Shown: positions 31,464 to 39,472 of the stretch, in pieces
How the letters are laid out: each line of letters opens with the position of its first letter
How positions within the stretch are numbered: the stretch's first letter is position 1
Source: a virus
IMG/VR virus record: IMGVR_UViG_3300031552_000007
Coordinates: 1 to 48,281 of that record
Length of the DNA: 48,281 nt
Direction: 5' to 3' (one strand)
Made by a program: the position numbers and the translations under genes
Notes under the pieces: model-generated
Told to the model about the DNA's origin: nothing
Database searches by the model: none
Seen by the model: only the letters and a program-made list of their open reading frames with translations

Positions 31464-32473
31464 CGAATGAGGCGTTTGAAGAGTTATACACGGCTGCTCG
31501 GGCAGAGTGGCCCCGTGTTCAACTCTCAGTCCTTAAAGAAATCAGGGATGTTTACATCCAGGCAGCCGATGAGTCTGCTGCTGTCGTCAGGGCAACAGAG
31601 GCCGCCGGGCTGTCTGACCTGACCTCTTCAGGGTGGCAGGCGATTGAGAGGCAGCTTCGGGAAGGCGCAAGAATAATCAGCCGGTCAGTTGAAGAGGCTG
31701 TTCCTGGCATGGTCACTGATTGTTATTTCCTGACAGAGGCGACCCCCGGGCCGGGACGGATTGACGCGAAATATCTATCAGAAGCCTTCACAGAAATCGG
31801 TGGGGTCATCACCGTTACCCCGGAAGGTCTTTCGAATATCTATCAATCTATCAATAATAGACTTGTCACAGCTCTTGTCAATCAGGAATGGCAGGATGGG
31901 TACACTTTCAGCGAAAGGATCTGGGGTGGGATAAACGGGCAGTATCAGGCAGACATCAAGAGAGTCGTTCAGGCAGGTGTAGCGCAGGGAAGGGATGTGA
32001 CCCAGATCGCCCGTGATATTGAGGTCTATGCCAGGAACGGGCGGGATTATACGTTCAGCGCAGGTCGATACGGGAGACTCAGGCCAGGGACCGGAGAATA
32101 TTCACGCCGGATCGGAAGAGCTATTGATTATCGCGCTCTCCGGCTTGCAAGGACGGAGCTTTATTCTGCCATGCAGACAGCTGCAGCATGGCAGGGACAG
32201 AGCAACCCAGCCTGTCCTGATTTGTATGATTGGGAGTTGAGCGGTGGTCGTCAGGGCTGGCCGTGTGATTGTGCTGATCTAGCCAGGAATAGTCCTTATC
32301 AATATGTCGAATTACCAGGATACCCCCATCCGAACTGCCTTTGTGTCATACGCCAAAAACTCCGCCCTCACGGCGAGTTCATGGCAGACCTGCAGTCATG
32401 GTCTGAGGGTGGTTCCGTTCCGTACCTGGATGAGTGGTATAACAAATATTATCTTCCTGCTCAATCAGGCTAG
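31460..32473 (+). CDS. Mu-F/SPP1 gp7-like minor head protein
   Basis: A 337-residue head-morphogenesis protein. The C-terminal motif PHPNCLCVI with CDCAD before it is typical of the Mu gpF/SPP1 gp7 family. A helical N-terminal part with a conserved-looking ARTELYSAMQ stretch precedes it. The protein sits inside the head near the portal and may be ejected. The likely start is TTG inside the portal stop (TTGA), giving coupled translation. Confidence 0.85.
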   Translation: MTNEAFEELYTAARAEWPRVQLSVLKEIRDVYIQAADESAAVVRATEAAGLSDLTSSGWQAIERQLREGARIISRSVEEAVPGMVTDCYFLTEATPGPGRIDAKYLSEAFTEIGGVITVTPEGLSNIYQSINNRLVTALVNQEWQDGYTFSERIWGGINGQYQADIKRVVQAGVAQGRDVTQIARDIEVYARNGRDYTFSAGRYGRLRPGTGEYSRRIGRAIDYRALRLARTELYSAMQTAAAWQGQSNPACPDLYDWELSGGRQGWPCDCADLARNSPYQYVELPGYPHPNCLCVIRQKLRPHGEFMADLQSWSEGGSVPYLDEWYNKYYLPAQSG

Positions 32474-32499
32474 ACACGGAAAGGAACCTGTGCTATTCT
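32471..32499 (+). promoter_or_regulatory. Late promoter, plus strand (P32.5)
   Basis: TAGACA, 17 bases with GGAAC and ending CTGTGC, then TATTCT. It begins two bases before the minor head gene's stop is complete and would drive the small genes and the phosphonate-glycan island independently of the head operon. The spacer differs from that at 18851 only at the start. Confidence 0.8.
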
Positions 32500-32517
32500 A
32501 TAGACAGGAGGACTACG

Positions 32518-32694
32518 ATGGAAAAGATTTGTAAAAATTGCTTTCACTTCCTTTTATTCCCGAACGGAAACAATGGATACTGCCGGGCAGGCAATCCACA
32601 GCAGGGTGACAGGTCTTCTTCGGTTTTCCCGATCATGAAGCAGGAAGACAGCTGCGGGCAGTGGAGGGACAGGCATGTTGTTTACAATGGATAG
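32518..32694 (+). CDS. Small Cys-rich protein
   Basis: A 58-residue protein with an AGGAGG site. KICKNCFHF, GYCRAG and SCGQW suggest a zinc ribbon. It resembles the early gene at 9531 in layout. It is the first gene after promoter P32.5. Function unknown. Confidence 0.6.
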   Translation: MEKICKNCFHFLLFPNGNNGYCRAGNPQQGDRSSSVFPIMKQEDSCGQWRDRHVVYNG

Positions 32695-32905
32695 TAATAC
32701 ATTATGCTATTTAGACGAAGTCAAACTTGTATATCCTCCCGGAATATACAGGATATGGCAATGCCACAGATGCGGGCGTATATATCCTCAATGGCCTGAT
32801 GATTCGCCACCCGACAGGACCTGTCTTTGTGGTGAAGATTTCTGGATATTGATATGGTCGGCAGAGAGAAAGGAGAGAAATAATGCTCTACAACACAGCA
32901 AATAA
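32675..32905 (+). CDS. Small zinc-ribbon protein
   Basis: A 76-residue protein starting 6 bases after GGAGGG, overlapping the previous gene by 20 bases. WQCHRCGRIYPQWP and CLCGEDFW form a four-Cys ribbon of the rubredoxin-like kind. It ends in a basic Lys/Arg stretch. Function unknown. Confidence 0.55.
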   Translation: MLFTMDSNTLCYLDEVKLVYPPGIYRIWQCHRCGRIYPQWPDDSPPDRTCLCGEDFWILIWSAERKERNNALQHSK

Positions 32906-33002
32906 AATCCGTAATTACGGAATCAGAAAAGGAAAAGGCTGGATCGTTCGTTTCGGGATCTGGCTTCGCAAAGTATCAGAAAAAATGAGGTGGTATCTAT
33001 GA
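32883..33002 (+). CDS. 39-residue basic peptide
   Basis: A short ORF with a GGAG site overlapping both neighbours. It reads as a basic amphipathic peptide (NKIRNYGIRKGKGWIVRFGIW). Both overlaps suggest that it is translated. It could associate with membrane or nucleic acid; nothing more can be said. Confidence 0.5.
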   Translation: MLYNTANKIRNYGIRKGKGWIVRFGIWLRKVSEKMRWYL

Positions 33003-33103
33003 GTTGGGAATGGTGGCAGTGTATCGCGGTTATCGGGCTTTTCGGAATAGCTACGGTCTATACGTGGATTCTTTTTTTTACGTCCAGGAGGAGGAAGAAA
33101 TGA
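32999..33103 (+). CDS. 34-residue membrane peptide
   Basis: A short ORF on an ATGA overlap. A Trp-rich start and one membrane helix (CIAVIGLFGIATVYTWILFF) are followed by a basic tail (SRRRKK), the positive-inside pattern of a single-span protein with an external N-terminus. It is adjacent to a second such peptide. Confidence 0.55.
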   Translation: MSWEWWQCIAVIGLFGIATVYTWILFFTSRRRKK

Positions 33104-33180
33104 AGGATATTGCTGAGATTATCTGTATAATAGCTGTTTGCCTCGGTGCACTTTTTTTCCTCTGGATGTTGCTCAAATGA
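33100..33180 (+). CDS. 26-residue membrane peptide
   Basis: A short ORF on an ATGA overlap with an AGGAGG site. It is a nearly continuous hydrophobic helix (IICIIAVCLGALFFLWMLL). It precedes the first glycosyltransferase with another ATGA overlap, so the two membrane peptides belong to the island operon and might anchor its enzymes. Confidence 0.5.
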   Translation: MKDIAEIICIIAVCLGALFFLWMLLK

Positions 33181-33974
33181 TCATCGTCACAGTCAGTTTC
33201 AACTACCCCCCAGAGTACAACCTTGCTGATTATGAAATGCTCGCCAGAGTTTTTCGGCATTCCTGCAGCAAGTATTGCCCTGATGCAAAGTTCATTGATA
33301 TAAAGGTCGAGCCTCCTGTCCTCCCTGAAGGCGATCGGCACGATCTCAATTTCCTGTACAATACTATTAAACTCGAAGAGTGGCTCCGTATAATCGAAGG
33401 AACAGATGAGAATATCGTTCTTGCTGATGCCGACATGGTTGCTATCAGGCCGTTCTCCGAGTTTGAGATATTCGATCATCATTTCGATGTCGGGTATACT
33501 GAACGGACTGAGGTCCGGATGAGAAAGGACAAGAATACAAGGCAGTATTGGGGTGAAGAGAAGATCAGGAGAATGCCGATGAACGGCGGGATCATGTTCG
33601 TGAAACCGACGGAGGCCGCCCGTGATTTCTTCAGGCAGTATAAAGAAGTCAATCAGAGGCTGTACGATAACGGGTATGAGCATAAGAAATGGCGGGTGAA
33701 ATACGCCGGGATGAACCAGGCGGCATTCGGCTGCCTGTTTGAGACCGGTCAGTATGAGGCCATTGTGAAGTCGTTTCCGTGCCGGACATGGAATGCTGTT
33801 GATACTGACTGGCCGCACGTCACACGGTGCGGATCTGTATTCGTTCACATGAAAAGCCGGCTTCGCCGTCTTGTTCTCGCGAGAAAGCAGCCTTTCGGGA
33901 ACTACAAGGAGGCGATGAAGTTGTGGTATAAAGAAGCTGCAGAGATAGGAGAAAGAATATGGACGGAACAGTAA
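33177..33974 (+). CDS. DxD glycosyltransferase 1 of the phosphonate-glycan island
   Basis: A 265-residue GT-A-fold glycosyltransferase; ATG 33177 overlaps the upstream stop. The metal-binding DxD is DAD at residues 84-86, after a short N-terminal beta/alpha region (IIVTVSFNYPPEYN). A loop with GGIMFV and the segment YAGMNQAAFG follow, then WNAVDTDWP. The last two are also in the gene at 36537. It transfers a sugar from a nucleotide donor; acceptor unknown. Its 3' end contains one copy of a 21-bp repeat, so the final residues may have been altered by insertion of the next gene. Confidence 0.75.
   Translation: MIIVTVSFNYPPEYNLADYEMLARVFRHSCSKYCPDAKFIDIKVEPPVLPEGDRHDLNFLYNTIKLEEWLRIIEGTDENIVLADADMVAIRPFSEFEIFDHHFDVGYTERTEVRMRKDKNTRQYWGEEKIRRMPMNGGIMFVKPTEAARDFFRQYKEVNQRLYDNGYEHKKWRVKYAGMNQAAFGCLFETGQYEAIVKSFPCRTWNAVDTDWPHVTRCGSVFVHMKSRLRRLVLARKQPFGNYKEAMKLWYKEAAEIGERIWTEQ
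33932..33952 (+). repeat. 21-bp direct repeat, copy A (flanks inserted gene)
   Basis: Identical to 34321-34341. It encodes the end of glycosyltransferase 1 (KEAAEIGE) and carries the ribosome site used by the 33959 gene. Beyond the exact repeat the two copies stay similar for about 25 bases, including both ATG starts. Confidence 0.95.
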
Positions 33975-34315
33975 AATGTATTTTTTGTGGAAAAGAAATT
34001 GAAGGTGGATGTCGCTCTTCTTTTGGCGCATATTGTTTTGAATGCGAAGAGAAAAAAGAGAATAAAATAATTATAGAAAGACATAATAATGAAGAAATGA
34101 TTAAGACCATAAAAGAATATAATAAAAAGGGTTTGTGCGGGTATAGAATAGCAAACGGAGAATTTTGTCAAAATAAAATACCCTGCAAGAAGCATCAGGA
34201 TTTAACATGTTGGGTATGTGGTAAAAAAGCAATATCAAATTGCATAAATTATGATGATTCATTATCCGTGTGTGAAGATCACCCACAGATAATGCAAACA
34301 ATAAATTATAGATAA
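33959..34315 (+). CDS. Inserted AT-rich zinc-finger protein
   Basis: A 118-residue protein with Cys pairs at CIFCGK, YCFEC, CWVCGK and CEDH, i.e. two possible zinc sites, plus a Lys/Glu/Ile-rich middle. The gene is far more AT-rich than its neighbours. It sits between 21-bp direct repeats that duplicate the junction of its two neighbours. It looks like a recent foreign gain (a moron) that took over the duplicated ribosome site. A nucleic-acid-binding role is likely; function unknown. Confidence 0.7.
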   Translation: MDGTVKCIFCGKEIEGGCRSSFGAYCFECEEKKENKIIIERHNNEEMIKTIKEYNKKGLCGYRIANGEFCQNKIPCKKHQDLTCWVCGKKAISNCINYDDSLSVCEDHPQIMQTINYR

Positions 34316-34320
34316 TTATG

Positions 34321-34341
34321 AGAAGCTGCAGAGATAGGAGA
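34321..34341 (+). repeat. 21-bp direct repeat, copy B (flanks inserted gene)
   Basis: Second copy, 389 bp downstream, just before the start of the PEP mutase gene. Read from this copy the old end of glycosyltransferase 1 would have been GEPVWEE with a stop overlapping the mutase start. So the genes were probably overlapped before the insertion. Confidence 0.95.
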
Positions 34342-34347
34342 GCCGGT

Positions 34348-35610
34348 ATGGGAGGAGTAAAACAGGTCTACATCGCTATGAGCGCGGACATCATTCACCC
34401 CGGGCATCTGAATATCATCAGGCACGGGGCAAAGCTCGGTGAAGTCACGATCGGACTCCTGACAGATAAGGCAATCGCCAGCTATAAGCGGCTGCCTTAT
34501 ATGACATACGAGCAGCGGAGGGAGGTTGTTCTCGGGCTGAAAGGCGTCTCCCGCGTCCTTGATCAGGATACCCTAGATTACCGCCCGAACCTGAAAAGGC
34601 TCAGACCGGATTATGTTGTTCACGGAGATGATTGGAGGGAAGGCGTCCAGTCACAAACCCGTGAACAGGTTCTTTCTGTTCTGTCAGAATGGGGCGGTCA
34701 GCTGATTGAAGTTCCGTATACCGAAGGGGTCAGCTCGTCAGGACTCAGGGAAGGAATCCGATCCAGAGGGATTACTCCAGAGAAGAGGCGCGTGATGCTC
34801 CGTCGGCTTATCAGAGACAAGAAGCCTGTCCGGATCTGCGAGGCGCATAACGGGCTGTCCGGTCTTATTGTTGAGCGGTCCGGATTTGACGGGATCTGGT
34901 GTTCCTCTCTGGCCGATTCTCTTTCCAGGGGGAAGCCTGATATTGAGGCTGTTGATATTACAAACAGAATCAGGACTGTTGAAGAGATAATGGAAGTGAC
35001 GACAAAACCGATTATCTTTGATGGGGATTCCGGCGGCAGGACTGAGCATTTCTGCTTTACTGTCCGGACGTTGGACAGGCTCGGCGTCTCGGCTGTTATC
35101 ATAGAGGACAAGGTCGGCCCGAAACGGAACAGCCTCGGGAGTGGTGAAGGACAAAGACAGGCGGATCCGCAGGAGTTTGCGGAGAAGATCAGGGCCGGGA
35201 AGGCCGCGCAGATTTCTGATGACTTCATGATAATCGCGAGGATTGAGAGTTTTTGTCTCGGCAAGGGTCTTGATGATGCTGTTGACCGGGCAGAGGTGTA
35301 CATCGAGGCCGGGGCAGATGCGATTATGATTCATTCGAAGAATGAGAGCGCCGAAGAGGTTTTTTCTTTTTGTGATGCTGCCGATTATGGAGTCCCTCTT
35401 GTATGTGTGCCGACGACTTATGATCGATGCCCTGGTGATCTTCTTTCAAAAAAAGGTATCAATGTTATTATCTATGCGAACCAGTTGATCAGGGCTTCCA
35501 TTCCGGCAATGCAATCTATAGTAAATGATATTCAGAATTATGATTGTGCATATCCTGTCCGCGGGAAAATTATCCCCGTTAAAGAAACATTGGAGTACAC
35601 AGATGTTTGA
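34348..35610 (+). CDS. pepM: Cytidylyltransferase - phosphoenolpyruvate mutase fusion
   Basis: A 420-residue bifunctional enzyme. Start chosen at ATG 34348, behind AGGAGA; the frame is open from 34318. Residues 1-135 are a TagD-type nucleotidyltransferase with HPGH at 17-20. Residues about 145-420 are PEP mutase: [14 protein letters not shown] (225-230), [10 protein letters not shown] (253-262; the EDK-x5-NS motif that separates PEP mutase from isocitrate lyase-like relatives), HSKN and VPTTY. The mutase isomerises PEP to phosphonopyruvate, making the C-P bond. The N-terminal domain probably activates the final phosphonate with CTP. The same fusion is known from bacterial phosphonate clusters. 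Confidence 0.92.
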   Translation: MGGVKQVYIAMSADIIHPGHLNIIRHGAKLGEVTIGLLTDKAIASYKRLPYMTYEQRREVVLGLKGVSRVLDQDTLDYRPNLKRLRPDYVVHGDDWREGVQSQTREQVLSVLSEWGGQLIEVPYTEGVSSSGLREGIRSRGITPEKRRVMLRRLIRDKKPVRICEAHNGLSGLIVERSGFDGIWCSSLADSLSRGKPDIEAVDITNRIRTVEEIMEVTTKPIIFDGDSGGRTEHFCFTVRTLDRLGVSAVIIEDKVGPKRNSLGSGEGQRQADPQEFAEKIRAGKAAQISDDFMIIARIESFCLGKGLDDAVDRAEVYIEAGADAIMIHSKNESAEEVFSFCDAADYGVPLVCVPTTYDRCPGDLLSKKGINVIIYANQLIRASIPAMQSIVNDIQNYDCAYPVRGKIIPVKETLEYTDV

Positions 35611-36562
35611 TTTTCTTGTGGGAGTCCCGGACTCCACTCTCGCCGGGCTTGGCGGTATCGTTGCCGCTAATGAAGGGAGCGCCATTGGGCTGGCAATCGG
35701 GTATCACCTGGCAACAGGAAAGACTCCTGTTGTGTATATGCAGAATTCAGGGCTGTGGAACGCCATGAACCCGATAACGTCTCTGGTTATCCCTTACGGG
35801 ATCCCGATGACGCTGTTGATCAGTGATAGGGGAGGATTACCACAGCATGAGATTGATTTCGGGATGAGCACAGAGGTCCTTATGTCTGCCGGTTTTTCTC
35901 TTTTCCATATCGATACAAAAAAAGACTTGTTCGATGTCTCCGAGGAAGAAAAAGGCAAGCTGTCTGCTGTTGTTATTCCAGACGGAATGTTCAAAACCGA
36001 CCAAAAAGAAAACACCGACCGTGAAAAAACAATCGAACGGATTCTCAGTGAAGCACCGCCGGACAGTATCTTTGTTTCTGCCACCGGGAAGATCAGCCGG
36101 GAGCTGTATGAACTCCGCGGAGACAGACACGAGAAAGACTTTCTCTGTATCGGAGGCATGGGTCATTGTCTTCAGGTAGCAGCAGGAATAGCTATGCAGA
36201 AACCAAATAGGCGAGTTGTGTGTCTGGATGGTGATGGTTCAGTTCTGATGCATCTCGGCGGGTTGGCTGTCGTGGCACAGATGAGGCTCCGGAACCTGAC
36301 TCATATTATGCTGAATAATGGTTCCCATGATTCTGTTGGCGGTTGCCCGACTGTTGCGCTCGATCTGGATTTCAGATATATAACTGGTGGAATGGGTTAT
36401 TTATATTCAACTGAGCTGAAGTTCGAGAACGGCCCATGGTTCTGTGAGCAGTTTGTTTCGTCTGGAGCGCGTGCGGATCTCGGCAGGCCGAAGGAACAAC
36501 CGGGAAAGTTGAAAAATATTTTCATGGAGAACTTGAATGAAGATAGTCACAACCATCTTTGA
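35603..36562 (+). CDS. ppd: Phosphonopyruvate decarboxylase
   Basis: A 319-residue ThDP-dependent enzyme. ATG 35603 overlaps the mutase stop by 8 bases with GGAG upstream; a longer frame from 35525 lies in the mutase gene. Family matches: VGVPDS at the start, [31 protein letters not shown], and the ThDP/metal motif GDGS...NN (about residues 211-240). It decarboxylates phosphonopyruvate to phosphonoacetaldehyde, which pulls the unfavourable mutase reaction forward. It is shorter than usual (about 370-400 residues), mostly through a lost N-terminal helix and a shorter first domain. Confidence 0.9.
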   Translation: MFDFLVGVPDSTLAGLGGIVAANEGSAIGLAIGYHLATGKTPVVYMQNSGLWNAMNPITSLVIPYGIPMTLLISDRGGLPQHEIDFGMSTEVLMSAGFSLFHIDTKKDLFDVSEEEKGKLSAVVIPDGMFKTDQKENTDREKTIERILSEAPPDSIFVSATGKISRELYELRGDRHEKDFLCIGGMGHCLQVAAGIAMQKPNRRVVCLDGDGSVLMHLGGLAVVAQMRLRNLTHIMLNNGSHDSVGGCPTVALDLDFRYITGGMGYLYSTELKFENGPWFCEQFVSSGARADLGRPKEQPGKLKNIFMENLNEDSHNHL

Positions 36563-37346
36563 CTATGCCAGGACCTCTTTCAATTATCAACAGCTGTATG
36601 ATGTTTTCGTCGCTTCCTGCAGGAAGCACATGCCGGGCGTCGAGGTCGTGACTCTCGAATTGGATGTTCCAATGCAGAAAGATGACCGGAAGCCTGGACT
36701 GTGGATCAATACCTGCAAGCTCCGGGCGCAGGTTGAATACCTGGAACACGCTGATGACGATGTTGTTTTCTGTGATTGCGATATGCTTTGCCTGAGATCA
36801 AACGAGGATGTCTGGGACATGCTGTTTGATATCGGGTACACAGAGAAACCGGCCTGGAAGAAAACCAGGTGCCGATTGAATGGTGGTGTTGTTTTTGTCC
36901 GGAACACAGAACGCGCTCATGCCTGGATGCGGAAACTCTTGGAAATCAATGACCGGATGTATTACGATTTCCGATTCCACAAACAGTGGAGGGTTAAATA
37001 CTTCGGGATGAATCAATCTGCAATGGGATACATGATTGAGATGCACCCGGAGATTGCCGACGCGGTCTCTCTCTCCACTCAGGTCTGGAATGCTGTTGAC
37101 TGTGACTGGCAGTATGTCAACGAAGAAACAAGGTTTGTTCATGTGAAAGGCAAGCTCCGGCATTGCGTTTTCCTCCGGGAGGGCTATCCGTGGATGCATG
37201 ATATCTTGAAAGAATGGGCCTCGTATACTGACAGGAAAGAGATTACAGTGTCAGAAAAGATGCCATGGGACATCAAAAAAGAGCAGATGAAAACCCAGAA
37301 AAAGAAAAGGGTTCGTGGTTTCGACTATAAAAGGAGACGACTGTGA
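36537..37346 (+). CDS. DxD glycosyltransferase 2
   Basis: A 269-residue GT-A-like enzyme. The DxD is DCD at residues 80-82. RLNGGVVFVRNTERA, WRVKYFGMNQSAMG and WNAVDCDW match the first glycosyltransferase closely, so they are paralogues. A basic C-terminus (QKKKRVRGFDYKRRRL) could bind a membrane surface or nucleic acid. It overlaps the decarboxylase by 26 bases. It probably adds a second sugar to the same glycan. Confidence 0.75.
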   Translation: MKIVTTIFDYARTSFNYQQLYDVFVASCRKHMPGVEVVTLELDVPMQKDDRKPGLWINTCKLRAQVEYLEHADDDVVFCDCDMLCLRSNEDVWDMLFDIGYTEKPAWKKTRCRLNGGVVFVRNTERAHAWMRKLLEINDRMYYDFRFHKQWRVKYFGMNQSAMGYMIEMHPEIADAVSLSTQVWNAVDCDWQYVNEETRFVHVKGKLRHCVFLREGYPWMHDILKEWASYTDRKEITVSEKMPWDIKKEQMKTQKKKRVRGFDYKRRRL

Positions 37347-38059
37347 AAATTGTAACGATTCATTTTGAAGAGGATTATAATGATTTTTCCAATCTTTTAA
37401 AGGTCTGGGAATACTCAGCTCGATTGCATCATCCGGATGCGGAGGTTGTTGTTCTGACTGTACCACGGCCTGAAGAGGTCTCGAGGAAGTGTGATCCGTT
37501 TCTGACGTTCTCATCTTCGTATGCTTTTTTGGAAATGGCGAGGTGGGCTCTTACTCAGAACGATGAAATAATCATGACAGATGCGGACCTGATGTTTACC
37601 GGGGATTGCTCTCCTGCTTTCAAAGAGGACTTCACTCTCGGTGTTACTGTCAGAAAGGCCCGCGGGTGGCTCAACGCCGGTGTCTTGTTTTATCGGCCTG
37701 CAGGGCGGGGGATTCTGAAGTCAATAATCAGGATGACGGAAACCATTGTTTCGAATCCGGAGCTGTTCGTTGAACATGTCAGTGAGTGCCTGGGAGGTGA
37801 CCAGACAGCAATTACCCTTCATGCTCTGAACGACAACAGTATTAAACGGTTTTCCTGTTCGGAGTATAATCTTGAGCAGAACAGCTGGGAATGGTTTTCT
37901 GAGAATACAAAGATCGTCCACATGAAGTCGAACCTGTGGGACATGGTCCAGGGTTTGGAGCCTCGGCGACCGGTTCCGGAGGATCATGTGACGCACAGGA
38001 TTTTTGAGATTTGGAAAGGGTATTTGAGGGAGGCAGGTTGTGACGAAGGATCCGAATAA
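37343..38059 (+). CDS. DxD glycosyltransferase 3
   Basis: A 238-residue paralogue, starting at GTG on a 4-base overlap. The DxD is DAD at 80-82. KARGWLNAGVLFYR, GGDQTAIT and IVHMKSNLWD follow the same plan as the other two but the WRVKYxGMNQ segment is replaced. It is the most divergent of the three and so probably has another donor or acceptor. Confidence 0.7.
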   Translation: MKIVTIHFEEDYNDFSNLLKVWEYSARLHHPDAEVVVLTVPRPEEVSRKCDPFLTFSSSYAFLEMARWALTQNDEIIMTDADLMFTGDCSPAFKEDFTLGVTVRKARGWLNAGVLFYRPAGRGILKSIIRMTETIVSNPELFVEHVSECLGGDQTAITLHALNDNSIKRFSCSEYNLEQNSWEWFSENTKIVHMKSNLWDMVQGLEPRRPVPEDHVTHRIFEIWKGYLREAGCDEGSE

Positions 38060-38621
38060 GAACAGAACCGAAGATGACTTCAAACGACAGGCTGAAATGC
38101 TCATTGAGGTGAAGGCTGTTCTGACAAAATACAAACAGCCGGCTATCATGTCGGATGGGATTGTTCTGGGATACGTACGGGATGGTGACTTTATCTCGTG
38201 GGATTTCGATGCCGACTTTTTTCTGGAAGCTGAGAAAGTAATGGGACTTGAGGACCACATTGCGAATGAATTCTCTTCTCTCGGGTATGAGATCATCACT
38301 GTTCGTGGTGGCCTGAATGACTGGAAGGTTGCCATTGATAAATACGATTATCATATTGATCTGCGGAGTTTTTTCCGGGTTAAGGATATGCACATCAGCA
38401 AAGTAAAACGGTCGAACGGGAAGTGGAGCGTGTACACCATGCCGACCGGATTTATGGATAACCTGCAGGAAATAGAATTCCGCGGTGGATTATATTTGAT
38501 CCCGCACGATACCGAAGGATACCTGACTCATCTTTACGGCCCGGACTGGCGAATACCTATCAGGAGCGTGAAACAGAAAGAATATCTCAACCCGGTATTC
38601 AAACAGGAGGTTTCAGTGTGA
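38040..38621 (+). CDS. LicD-like phosphotransferase (candidate phosphonate transferase)
   Basis: A 193-residue LicD/fukutin-type protein starting at GTG behind GGGAGG. The core is GIVLGYVRDGDFISWDFDADF (in part, residues about 43-60), with the family's W-D-x-D-x-D pattern at 54-59, and a C-terminal GGLYLIP...YLTHLYGPDWRIP, as in LicD proteins. LicD moves phosphocholine from CDP-choline to a sugar. Beside a CTP-type activating domain on PEP mutase, this one is well placed to transfer an activated phosphonate to a glycan. That link is inference. Confidence 0.75.
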   Translation: MTKDPNKNRTEDDFKRQAEMLIEVKAVLTKYKQPAIMSDGIVLGYVRDGDFISWDFDADFFLEAEKVMGLEDHIANEFSSLGYEIITVRGGLNDWKVAIDKYDYHIDLRSFFRVKDMHISKVKRSNGKWSVYTMPTGFMDNLQEIEFRGGLYLIPHDTEGYLTHLYGPDWRIPIRSVKQKEYLNPVFKQEVSV

Positions 38622-39256
38622 TTGACCTGACCGAATACGCCAAGACTTTCCCGAGCATGGGAGGCCTTCAGATCGGGGAGCATATCAGAAACGCAGTGAA
38701 GCAGATCCAGGACGGCGTTGCCATTGTCGAACTCGGGACATGGATGGGAGCCGGGACCGCACAGGCTGCTCTCGCTGTAATGGATTATGAAAAGGATAAT
38801 CCCATATACACATACGACAGGTTCGTTGTCTCCGGCAGACAGCCGATGAAAGCAGCCCGGGAGGGAGTGAGCCTGAAACCTGGAACGAGCAATTATGAAC
38901 TTGTGAAAGGAATGCTCAGTGTCTTTCCTGTTCCGATAACTGTTATCAGGAAAGAGATCCGCAAGGCAGAATATCATGGCGGCCCCATCGGGCTTTATAT
39001 CGATGATGCCTGTAAACAGGAATCGAACTTCATAGAGACACAGAGAATCTTCTGGCGGCATTTCATCCCAGGAATGACGATCTGCATATTCATGGATTTC
39101 TACCTCTGGAAAAAAACGGGTGATGAAAAGCATAAGTTTCAGTACAACTTCATCACTGCCAGGCCGGAGCGGTTCAAATATTTGAGAGATATTGAAGAGA
39201 CATACGGCGGAGAGGAAGAGTTCGGCGCGATGTTTCTTTATCTGTGTGAAAAATGA
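38618..39256 (+). CDS. SAM-dependent methyltransferase-like protein
   Basis: A 212-residue class I methyltransferase-like protein, GTG start 6 bases after AGGAGG. SAM motif I is VELGTWMGAG (about residues 37-46). GPIGLYIDDAC could be the acidic metal-binding segment of TylF/macrocin-type sugar O-methyltransferases. It may methylate a sugar or the amino group of the phosphonate. It is the last gene of the island and is followed by a terminator. Confidence 0.65.
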   Translation: MIDLTEYAKTFPSMGGLQIGEHIRNAVKQIQDGVAIVELGTWMGAGTAQAALAVMDYEKDNPIYTYDRFVVSGRQPMKAAREGVSLKPGTSNYELVKGMLSVFPVPITVIRKEIRKAEYHGGPIGLYIDDACKQESNFIETQRIFWRHFIPGMTICIFMDFYLWKKTGDEKHKFQYNFITARPERFKYLRDIEETYGGEEEFGAMFLYLCEK

Positions 39257-39414
39257 CCTTCATATTCGCCCGAGGATCGCTTTTCAAGGTATTAAAGGTA
39301 TATTGGCACACGTGCCATTTTTAAAGGCCGGTGTTTCGTTTTTATAATTCTTTACTATATATAGAGTTATATAAAAACTGTAAAAATCTTAATATTTTAT
39401 AAAACAATAAAAAG

Positions 39415-39446
39415 CTAAGTCTTTACTACCTATAGATTTAGTTTTT
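39415..39446 (+). terminator. Terminator after the phosphonate-glycan island
   Basis: An 8-bp stem CTAAGTCT/AGATTTAG (one G-U pair) with an 11-base loop and TTTTTG. A run of A precedes the left arm, so it might work both ways. The surrounding 39257-39508 gap is AT-rich and has no gene I can support. Confidence 0.65.
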
Positions 39447-39472
39447 GTGCTTTTTCAGAAATTAACAACCTG

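Noticed and set aside
34348-35610. C-terminal domain as isocitrate or methylisocitrate lyase
   Set aside because: The EDK-x5-NS motif and HSKN, VPTTY segments are of PEP mutase, and a decarboxylase for its product follows directly.
33177-39256. Island as a DNA hypermodification system
   Set aside because: No thymidylate synthase-like, kinase or nucleotide-modifying gene is present, and LicD-type transfer and CTP activation fit glycans better. DNA glucosylation cannot be fully excluded.
39300-39325. Inverted repeat TGGCAC-AC-GTGCCA followed by T as a terminator or reverse promoter
   Set aside because: The loop is only 2 bases and the reverse-strand hexamers are poor. The stronger terminator is at 39415.
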